Below, piece by piece: positions 49,301-61,300 of a DNA stretch of 64,000 nucleotides. Source of the DNA: Apostichopus japonicus (taxonomy: Eukaryota > Echinodermata > Holothuroidea > Aspidochirotida > Stichopodidae); contig NC_092566.1 of the NCBI RefSeq assembly GCF_037975245.1, forward strand, positions 18,263,001 to 18,327,000, given 5' to 3'. Each line of letters starts with the position of its first letter. Position 1 is the stretch's first letter. A program made the translations under genes and the position numbers. The notes below the pieces were generated by a model. That model was given only the letters and a program-made list of their open reading frames with translations. It searched no databases and was not told where the DNA came from.

Positions 49301-52300
49301 GTAATCCACAATAATGTTATTAGTAAAATATATGTAATCCACAATACTGTTATTAGTATAATATATGTAATCCACAATAATGTTATTAGTATAATATATG
49401 TAATCCACAATAATGTTATCATTAGTATAATATGTAGTCCATAGTAATGTAATCATTAAGTTGTAATACATATGATCTACAGTAATCACCCAACAATCAA
49501 CACCTCCCCTAAAAACTATCCACATAAAATGTTTTGTTAAGTACTTTTGAGAAGACCATGCAATCTCTTGCCCATGGAAATGCATTTTCCTTCGAATTAC
49601 AATTAATAACCAACTGTGGTGTTAATCAAGTACTAAATGTTTCTTATTAAGAGGGTGTTATATAAGTGCAATAGTACAATAGCAGTGCAGCCTAGCTTAG
49701 TGTGTTGCATAGCTAAATATATACTGTCCTATTCTCCCTATTACATGCAGTGTTGGATAGTTTTAATCATGCACTGCATATTTTACAATGTACAATGCTA
49801 ATAAGCATTGTTCAATACCTTGAGAAATCCTAATAATAGTAAAGAGTGAGAATCAGTCACTTTGAGCTGTAACGAGAGTTTATCATTACAGCAAGTTTGT
49901 GAAAACAGAACTGTAAAGACAGAACTGTGAAGACAGAATTGTGAAAACAGAACTGTGAAAACAGAACTGTGAAAACAGAACTGTGAAAACAGAACTGTGA
50001 AAACAGAACTGTGAAAACAGAACTGTGGAAACAGAACTGTGAAAACAGAACTGTGAAAGAGCAAATTCATAGCTTTAATAGGCTCACCTGGTTGGCTTTC
50101 AATAACTGCCAGTGTCCCTAGAAAGTCAAATTTCTTGTGTTCTAGAGATCTTTACTGCTAATGAGAGTCAAACTGGCAAAGATGGCCTTGAACGGACAAA
50201 TTACAGACTTGCTGTAGACACACTCAGATATGTTTTAGTTTGGCAATGAGATTACGTAAAGTTGGAAAGACTTCCCATTTAGCTACTAGATGATATTTCT
50301 CTCAACCCCTCGACGGGTGGCATGAGATACAAACGCAACCCCTCCCCCCGCCCCACAACCTCAACCTACCCAACCAACCAATAGTTTCAGTGACTTTAAT
50401 CCTCTTTACTGTATGTAATTATTGTATCTAAATATTCAAATTCTTCATCTGTTCTAACGAGAAGCTTTAGAAAATCAGAACTTACAACTGGAGCTAATGA
50501 AGAACTGTCCACCACAACCACAATAATGCAATGATTGTGGGACAATGAATATGAGCAGGCAATGCATTCAAAACCCAGATGAAGATTAGGAAGAAACCCT
50601 AGCCAAAACAGAAAGGATAAATGCTGCCTGCCATGGTGGTCTTGAAGTGTAGATGATTCGTTTCAATGTGCTTTGCTGGATACTTTTGTCTTTATGGATG
50701 TTCTTTTATGTTAACAATGTCTCTTCTTGACCATCTTAGAAAATTACCCAATCTTCTTGCAATAACAAATGTGGTCATACTGATGTGAAATAAATCATTA
50801 TATTAATTCAGAATTTTGGAATTATTCCAACAAAGTGACTCAAATGCCATATTGGAAGGCGCATAATTGGCAAGCTTGTAGCTTCCTTCAGGGAAATATT
50901 TTCCATTTCAACACATTTATCTTTGCAAGAATTTTACAACAATATGAGAATATTGGCAGAGCTGATATGAAATATATCACATCAAGTTATTGATATAGGT
51001 ATCAAGATATTTAAATTATCTTAGATAGGGAACTGGTGACTGTTTGAAAATGGGTGTCTGTGCAGACTGCATTCATGAGGTAAACTAGTAGCAGTAAAAA
51101 AGATATGTAGCTAAGATGGTGTATAACACACATCACATGTTCCATAAAAAAAATTGCCTATTAAAATGAAACATAAAGTTTCTTACTCGGGTAAATCAAT
51201 ATTATCGTATCAAAATAGTCTTCTGTTATCAAACTCATTTGAACTCAAATTATCTTTTCACATTTTGGTTTATTAATTTGTGCGGGACTTGAAAATACAG
51301 TCAGCATGAAACACCATGTATATTCATTTGTTATTTGCAATTCGTGTTATATGCATATTCATAAACTGGACATGATCTTTGCATTCAGTCACAACTTGTT
51401 TTTTGAAAATTGATTAATCTGTTATTGATTTGGTTAAAAGAAAGATAGGGAGAAATAGCAATCCAAGTAAGGAGTAAATAAAGCATCTTGATTGGTCAGT
51501 ATTTGTCATGTGATCGTTACCTCATGCATATTCATTATTTTTGTTTTGCTTCTTCTCTATGTTGCTACCGTGCAGAGTTGTGTGTTATGATTATTATGAA
51601 GCGGATTAGTGTTTCAGAACGGAATGATCCCATGATCTACAAGAAAATCGTTAAAATTCAAAACTGTTAGTTGTTTTTGTTCTGAATTAAAAGAAATGTC
51701 ATTATACATCATAGGCCCAAAATATTATAGGTCCAAAATATAATAGGCCCAAAATAATATAGGCCCAAAATATATTATAGGCCCAAAATATTATAGGTCC
51801 AAAATATAATAGGCCCAAAATAATATAGGCCCAAAATATATTATAGGCCCAAAATATTATTGGCCCTTAATATTTCGTTGATGATGATGATGGAAAACAA
51901 AAACAAAACAGATGAAGGTGGGTGATTTATTTAACATTGTGTATTTTTTTTATTACTTCACCTTAAATCCCTCTTGTTGTGGAATATATATTACTATATA
52001 TCATGAATATGTAAATATAATATTTACATCCATAAATAAATATGCATAAATACAGTGAGAATTGTTAGTAAGCAAAAGAAAAGGTTTATAAAATCCAAAG
52101 TTTCTTCTTCTGTACAAAGAGATTTTTTTGTGATGTACACATTAAATATCTCAACATAAACGTAAAATGATGAAGTAATAAGATAACCAAAGAGATGAAT
52201 CACAAACATCAGCCTGTCAGTTTTGCCTCGAAAATAAAACACTTTTAAAAACTTGATGTCAGCCCATGTGACCCGGGCCTAAGAAAATGCAAATTATTTA

Positions 52301-55300
52301 CATAAAAGTATCTATTTATTTCAATTTAATGCAAATTTCAACAACAAAAATGATCAGTTGTCACATGAATCACTTGAAGATTTTTTTTGTTGGAAGTAAG
52401 AAACCTCCTGGGTGGGGGGGGGTTGGGAGAAGCTAGTTGGTTAAATAAAATAAAGTCGTTTCTGTATCATCTTTTCACAAGTATCCTCTCTGTGTATTCA
52501 ATCTTTTAAAGACTACTGATTTTAATCACTACGGAGTCACATTTGATCAAATATTTCATCAATTCCAATTATTCTGTAAACATTTGTTGATGTGTTTCAT
52601 GATTTATACTGAATTATGTCTTCTGTTTGGCAAACTCTCAACAATTCCAATTACATCTCTACCCTTTTAATACGATTTCAAATGTATTTCAAGTGAAAGA
52701 CAATCTTTCAGAACAGAAATGAGGAAGGGGTAGGAGATTAGGGGGGGAGGGGGTTGGTAAAAGAGATAGAAGGCTCCCCTGATATGTGGGATAAAGAGCA
52801 CACATAATATCAAACCCACCATCAAAAGCTAAACAATAAGATCAAAATATGTGAGATCCACAAAGATTAGAGAAAGTGTGTGTGAGTGTGTAAGATACAC
52901 AGTTATATGGAACAGGGTATTGTATTCATGAAGAGATAAATATTTATGAGGGTTTTGAATATTCAGTATATGGAAGTGCAGAGAATACACATCAGAGAGA
53001 AGTCTATAGAAGTATCACACACTTACTTTCTTCATTTCCTGAATGTTCTAGAATTAAGGCAAAAAAATGTAAGAAAAAATTGTTCCAATGATAAAAAAAA
53101 AACATGTTTCCTGACAAGAATTAAGCAAAAACATAGTTTACACCACAGATTACCAATCCGCCTAGTATTAATGTACTAAATCGTCGGGTTATTCAACTAG
53201 GCCTTAACGAGACCAAGGGCAAAAACATTGGATTACTTAAGTTGTTAGCTAGTGTTGTATTATTTCTGTTTTTGAGAGGGGGGGGAGGGAAAGATTTTGT
53301 AAGAGTGCCTCATATTCACTTCCTTAAATGAAAAACATTAATGTATCTGTTGAAAGCAGCTGTTTGGATTCAGCCCTCCAGGGTATTGTCACCCAATAAA
53401 TGTTTTAATTATACAATTGATAATTTCATTAATTAAATTCCATCAGCTGATCCATCTATCTCTTTTGTTTTTTGTTTCCTTTTTGTTTTAGTTTTTTTTT
53501 TTGCATGTCAGAATTAATCACAAAAAAACTGCAAACCATATCATTTTAAAATTGACAACTTCTTCATTTTATGAAGTGAAGTTTGGCAAGTCAATCTAAT
53601 AATCAACTGCATTGTTTATTAGATTTGAATCATAATTAATTCATAACGAATAATTACCAAAATGCTGCTCATTAATTCAAGAAGACAAGAAGCAGAGACA
53701 AAACCTAACAAAAACAATCTAATTATTTTCAAATTAATTGCTGTAGAACATAAATAAAACTGAAACATAATAATAAAAAGGAAAATTGCAAAATTAATGT
53801 AAAATCAGCAAATATTCTAAAAGAATATGTTAATTAGCACACTCACCAAAAATTAAAAAGCTTCCACATTTTGCAACAGCTCATACAAATGACAGATGAG
53901 GAAAAGTGCATCTTTAATTTGTTCTTTCATAAAAAAAAATATTTCCACCAATGATAAAACTGAAGACTTTCATGTATTTTTGCTTACAAAATATTCGGCT
54001 CCTATTTTAATGTTTTGAGAATGACATTAGTGAAACCCGCATGAGTGAAGCTGCATTTTTGACATTTTAACGAAACTGCTTATTTTGCAATATCTGTTTA
54101 AGTGCTACCATCTGCCATAGAAGAATGCAAGTAGAGACAAAGAAATTTAATGAGTGAATCCATTAAATAGGAAGTATTAATAACTTCACACCAAACATAT
54201 TGTGGACGTTTAAGCCTTTTAATTCACCTACCACCAAGGATAATTAGACAAATAAATAAATAAAGCTTTGTTCTTTAGACTTTTCTTCCTTTGTTTAAGA
54301 TAACTTTAAAATACAATTTACCCTTTTACTGTAATTTTGAGATTTCTATCATTCTTCATCTCTCACAAAGAGCAAACATCTCATTCCCAAGATTAGATCA
54401 ACAATTGGGTTTTCCTTATTTTATATCTCGTTTCCTTATTTCCCCCGTTTTAATTTCATACGGATTAGTCAACTCTGTCCTTGTTTCACAACTTTTTAAC
54501 TGCCGTCATTAATAATTAGCAAATACTGGACCATCATATAATAAAAAGAACAATAATTGGTTCACTTTTCAACTTTGATTCAAAATTTAGTGGAAATGGA
54601 AGAGTCTTTAATTAGTGATTTAGTTGGGAAAAAGCAAAAGGGTTCTAAAAATTGAAACTGAGACAACAATTCCAAATGAAATTAGTAAAGCAATGCAGAA
54701 GGCAAGATCGGGTGGGGTGGCATAGGGTAAACAGGAAATGATGAGTACTAGGGAGGGTATGATGGAGTAATAAGTAAGTAACCTTAAAGGGTAAGAGGCC
54801 TAAATACCTCAATCAAACTTATTTGGTTCTTATATGCTACACTACTCTAATATCAACCATATCTCTCAGTAGTGTTAATCTTTTAAAGCCAGGAACATCT
54901 CCATTATTAAGAATCATTTGTGTAAATCCAGATGCTGTCATTTGGTAAATATATGTATGTCTGTTTGTATGTCTGCTTGTATGTATGCATTTGCGTGTTC
55001 AGAGAACATCTCTGGAGATGCAACCTATTTTCTTCTGAATTATTTGATCAATGTTGCTTAATTAGAACAATATTGTTTTAGTATCATAATATGAACACAA
55101 GACCACAAGATGCTCACTATGTCAAGTAGAAATCCTTCTGGACATGAGGATTTACGAAAGACCAAGCCAACACAATAGACATGCTTACCAGGGTTGGGGT
55201 AGGCTTGGTACCACTCCAACTTCCTTAAAACTTTCTTTAAATATCGTGAAACGTGACACCTCAGTGATAGGAAACAGCCCAACAACAGAGAAACACACAC

Positions 55301-58300
55301 AAAAACACCACACCCAAAAAACAAAAACAAAAAATAATTTCGATCAAAAATAAGTTCAAGGAGGGTAAAATTCAGAAGCTATAAATCAACTAGTAATAAA
55401 AGTGCTGAAAATAATAACCTCTCAAAACATGTGATTTATATAAATCACAAACTAATTAATATTCCTTCTTCTGGATATCGGACAAACTTATCATTACCCT
55501 GATGCTTTGGCTTTCTCAGTCCTTTCAATTCTCCACAATTGAATAAAACTGTGTAAAAGATATAAATTTTGATACATTTATTCCACTGGATGCTTGTTAA
55601 CCTGTGTGAGGAGGGCCTTGTGACTTGCAGCAGTTATGGTAACATTTTTACAAGATGGGGGGAGGGAGAGATTAACAACTTCTAAACTTGTTTCCTCTAT
55701 TCTAAATACTTTAAATTGCCTAAATTCTTGGCAAGAATTCCTCTCTGCACAACTTTTCTCTTCTTTATTCTACTAAGTAAGGAATATAATCTGTTTCAAT
55801 AACCAGGTCAAAGGTCAATATCTTGATGTATAGCCATACGATAACTATAGCGATCAGAAATTCGTCTCTCTACCTTTTGAGCTCTGAACACCGGTTGGTC
55901 TGCGCTGCCATCAGCGATATCCGATAGGGCTCTACCATTACTGTTGCCCTCCGCCCCAAGGGTTAGGTCAGCACCCCTCCTTGGAGTAGAGGAAGGACCA
56001 GCTTGGAGTAAATACGAATATGTCTTGAATCTCATTAACTGAAGAGGAAAAGTAAAAGAAACAAAATGCCAAAGTAAAGCTTGGAAGGAGAAAGATAACT
56101 AATTATCTATTGTTCATAAAAGTCTGTATAGATCAACCTATCTATGGTGATTACCATTCTATGGTGGTTAACTACAACGCTATGCATGTACACTTGATCT
56201 GACATTCCAAAGATATTATTACTGTCTACCAATTCGGTATCGAACATGGCAAAAAAATACCAACAATTATGACAAGAGGAAAGAAAAACTGAGAGGTTTT
56301 AATTTCTGGCAGCACAATGAGAGAGGAGAGGTTGACAATTGGTTTAACTCTAAGAGCTGAGGAGGGTTTTTTACTGACCTCATACTCTAGGTAATCTGAT
56401 CTGACATTCCAAAGATATTATTACTGTCTACCAATTCGGTATCGAACATGGCAAAAAAATACCAACAATTATGACAAGAGGGAAGAAACACTGAGAGGTT
56501 TTAATTTCTGGCAGCACAATGAGAGAGGAGAGGTTGACAATTGGTTTAACTCTAAGAGCTGAGGAGGGTTTTTTACTGACCTCATACTCTAGGTAATCTG
56601 ATCTGACATTCCAAAGATATTATTACTGTCTACCAATTCGGTATCGAACATGGCAAAAAAATACCTACAATTATGACAAGAGGGAAGAAACACTGAGAGG
56701 TTTTAATTTCTGGCAGCACAATGAGAGAGGAGAGGTGGACAATTGGTTTAACTCTAAGAGCTGAGGAGGGTTTTATACTGACCTCATACTCTAGGTAATC
56801 TGATCTGACATTCCAAAGATATTATTACTGTCTACCAATTCGGTATCGAACATGGCAAAAAAATACCAACAATTATGACAAGAGGGAAGAAACACTGAGA
56901 GGTTTTAATTTCTGGCAGCACAATGAGAGAGGAGAGGTTGACAATTGGTTTAACTCTAAGAGCTGAGGAGGGTTTTATACTGACCTCATACTCTAGGTAA
57001 TCTGATTTCAGTTTATAGTCCTTTAAGACTATTCCCTTAGCATTTTGGTCAGGTGGCATCTCTCTATGAGTTGCCAGCTCTTTCTCCAACTCCATCGATT
57101 TTGTTTCGTGCTTCTTCAACTGATCTTGCTGAAGGGAAAAAAGATATGTCAAGAATTACGATAAAAGTTCAAGGAAATTACAAAAAGGGAGAAAGGCTTA
57201 TGACATTGTACGGAAAATCTCTGTTTGGTCTCTCTTTTGATTTACTAAAATGAAATTGCGGAGAAAACAGACGTTTTTGGCCAAAACTGATTTTTTTTTC
57301 GCAGTGAACTTAGGAAATTTACTAATAATTTGTGATGACTCCTATGCAACTATCTTTCTATCTTTGTTTCAGGGGGAGGTGGGGGATGAAGGGTGCCATT
57401 CAGAAGCTCACAGTAACATGCTCACATTAACAGGGACCTTTCAATCATAAGGTCCCCGGTTCCAGTCACTCCAAGATTAATGTATGTCGTCCAGTTACAG
57501 AGTTGTTGACAATTGACAATTCATAAATGCCTAAACAAACTTTCTGTATACTGGACCAGTCTCGAATGCGATTCGAGACTGGTCGAGTGTATAGAGAGGA
57601 GAATTGCTTCAGGATCGAATTGTTAGACAAACACTGGTTTGTTGCCGTGGCAATCATGACGTCATAATTAAAAGAAATGAAGACATGCCATGAGTATATG
57701 CAAATATGTTTATGGGCAAAGAAATTTTCCAAATTGCAAAGAACACTGTACAATATATATAGCCTACTTTCAATCAGTTACAGCAGTAGTACTGTATATG
57801 TTTTCAGACACACAGTCTCAATACACACTGTACGTACTTCTTAAATCATCCAGCTAAATACTTCGAGTAACATGAATGACTTAGGGATAAATTTTGAGCT
57901 TAATTTTGGGCTAGAGTCAATGTCAGCACCCTTATCGGGGTGCTTCAACGAAGAACCGAAGCGTAAAGCGTCCAATGTTGACACTAGTAACAGTAGAAAC
58001 CTTGTTGCTAAGCCTAACAATAACGTTAGCACTACTACTACTAGCAGTAACGACATTACTGACCAGGGACTAGGCCTAACGATCTTTCAGACTCGCAATA
58101 ACACTGCTGTTACTACAAGAACACCTGTCGAACAATGGAGCTCGGAACCTCTTCAAAAACTGCTCATTCTCAGGTCCAGTAAACGTTTATTTGAACGGTT
58201 CATCTACCGACCAGGGATAGACGAGTTCTACTCAAAAGATTGTTAGCAACAAGCAACGTTGCTATCCTAACTGTGTTGTAGCGTTTACGGACTTTCCAGA

Positions 58301-61300
58301 ACACACACAACTCAGCATCTGTTTATTGCGCAATTTGACCTGGTAGGTCAAAAAAACGTTTTACAATGTTATCTTTAGAAATTTGTTCATCTGTACTTAT
58401 TTAATTTGCATTTGCCTCCATTTTTAAGTGTTTGAATGGATTAAAGTACAAAAATTTAAGACCAAACGACACTGCTTCATTCGTATTTTTTCACTCTTAA
58501 TGTTCGTCGGAAGAAAATGCTGTTTTACAATGAGGTTACTATTACGTCATTCTGGAAAAAGATCAAGGGAGGCATTAGGAGAATTAAATACAGATCAGCA
58601 AAAATTTGCGAAAAAATGCCGTTTTCTAACATTTGTGAGGGTCATTTATGAATGGGGATAAAAACGAGGGTACCCGGTCTTAAATTTGATTTGAGACCTC
58701 TGATGACGTCATCGAGAAGGGCAGCGGACCTCGGCTATCGCCTCGGTCCGCTCAGCCTCCTCGATGACGTCATCATCGGGCTCAAATCAAATTTAAGACC
58801 GGTTCCCCTCGTATTTATCCCCTAATTCATAATCATGGAAGTTAAATATGAATATAAGAGATTGACCTAGGTCAGCTTGCGGCTTTGATAAGCCAATGAT
58901 GGCTTCTTTGCGAGTTCCTGCTTGCAGGAGGATCTTAAATACATCCATACATACATACATGCACACACTACAGTTTCATTAGATAGGTTCTCATGAGAAT
59001 TTAGGGGAAAGAGTTGTACGATGTTATGATTGAGCATCTCACACCGTACATCTACAGAAGGTAGTGGTTGTTAACTATGATTCTACCCTGATAGTACTGA
59101 TGTCAGAAATAAGATGGAGATAGAGAGAGAGAGAGTATGATGCGGTTCTTACCCATGAGAGCCTGGAGGAGGAGGATGGCAGCAGAGGCCTGCTGAATCT
59201 CTTCTGTCTGCCTACAGCAGCTGGTAGAGGAGGAGATGAATGAACCGAAGCAGCCATGTTCAATGCTTGCATCCAGTTCTGCATGTCCGCTTGTTGTCTG
59301 AGTAAAAAAAATTATGATAGATGCATGGCGATCCTTGGAATGAGAGATGAACTCAATCTTGCCACTCGGCCAGGATCTAGCTGGAACTTAGACTACATCA
59401 GGTAGGTACAAACTAGTGATTAATGAGTGCCCAGCCTTGGAATGAGAGAAGAGCTCAATCTTGCCACTCGGCCAAGATCTACAGTAGCTGGAACTTAGAC
59501 TACATCAGGTAGGTACAAACTAGTGATTAATGAGTGCCCAGCCTTGGAATGAAAATGGGGCTCAATATAGCTAATTGGCCAAGACCTATCTGGAATAACT
59601 GAATGGTCAAATGATTTCAATAACAATAAATTAATCCCTTTCTATTCAGAATAGCCCAATTTCAAGTACGTTAACAGCTGCAAAATCAATCAAAACGCCC
59701 AACATATCTATGGCAGAAACATTGTTGAGAGCCCACATATTGAAATAACCTCTCTCTTTCTTACACTAAGGCCTAATTAGCTTCTATAAGATTCTAGACA
59801 TTTACATAAAATTCATTCAACACTTAACTACAAACATTCAAAGATATCATTATTTGTCATAAATTTGACTGATTTTGAAAAAGACTGGACTGTTGAAGTC
59901 ATGACTAATGTAATACAACTCTCAAAGTTATCAGAATCTAAAATCTATCAAGTTTTATAACACTGTTTGTTGATGAAAGTGTTTTGTACATTAAAAGAAT
60001 GGAAGTCGGCCAAACTTTGGATGACCTCCAGATCAACAATTAACACACAACGGGATAAATCAAACAGCATGCCAATCAAACTTTAGACATTTTCTTCTCT
60101 ATTTTTCATGTCTGCTGTTTTTTGTTTTGATAATCTTACGTGCTCTGGAAGAGATACTCCTTCCAGTTGGCCAGTCTCAGGGTGAATACATGAGGCCGTT
60201 TCTTATAATCAGTGATCTTCCCAGAGAGGCTGTGATGTAAGCTAATGGCCTCTTTGGGTACTTGGAAGTTAGTTTCAGCAGTGGCTTCACTCTATACAGG
60301 GTATAAAAAAAAATTCAAAATATACATAACTAATAGTACCTTTAATAAGGAAAGTCCAGTATGTAATATCATGAACATATTATGTAAGTCAGCGTTCAAC
60401 AAAGTGATCTGCTTAATATTCTCATCCTATACACTATGAAATGCATCAGAGGTAGCACCTAAATATGGAACTTCCTCACAGCAGGAATGATGAAAGAAAC
60501 AGGAAATTGAATACAATTTTTGAAAACGATACCTGAAGTGTTGTTTGCATGGACAATGTATGACTGCCTGACTGTACCAGGCATATCATGGTCTTTCAAT
60601 AAACCAACACTTCAGCTTAAAATGTGGCCAAAGTGACACAGATGACAAACAATAAGACGGATAGACTGACAGACAGACATATAAAAACAAGATGGTACGC
60701 ATATCACATCATCCAATGAACCAACACTTTAGTTTAAAGATGGCTGAAGCAACACAGGTGACATACAGATAATCAGCCATCACATCTTTCAATGAAACAA
60801 CACATCTGTTTGTAAGATGGCTGAGAAACTGAGACAAATGTGAAGGAGGGATTGATAGACCAAGAGACAGAGGTGTTGTCAGATGGAGGACACATCAGTA
60901 AAGATGACCTCACCATTTGGAACAGGTTGACCTTTTTAACATTTGAAACAATAGGAAGTGCCAAAGGCATCTTAGCTAGATGACACAGTGGGATCTCAGA
61001 TACAAAGTTCAAGCTGAAAACGATATCATAGCAGACACAAAAATTTTGGAACCAGATCGCTATCCACATTTTTATAACGTTATTATTTTTGCCTTCTTTA
61101 CAAATTTGGGAAAACAAGGAAAAGGAATTTAAGCTAGCACACAGTCAGAAGTCACAAACTTTCTCATTGTTAAATAACCGTGAAGCTAATTTAACATTGC
61201 ACCAGGAAACATGTTTCTTTCTCTCCAATAGGATATTCCAATTCAATGAAGTAATCAAATCTGTAGCTACTATTCCAGGAAGGAGTTGGTTTCCATTTGG

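Noticed and set aside
48910-49585. Tyrosine/isoleucine-rich minus-strand frames of 153-170 residues
   Set aside because: Translation of an AT-rich minisatellite.
49890-50060. Regular short repeats that might suggest a CRISPR array
   Set aside because: There are no spacers between the 14-bp units and the genome is eukaryotic.
57397-57475. Working tRNA gene
   Set aside because: The anticodon arm has an oversized loop and the acceptor stem does not pair; listed only as a degenerate SINE fragment.
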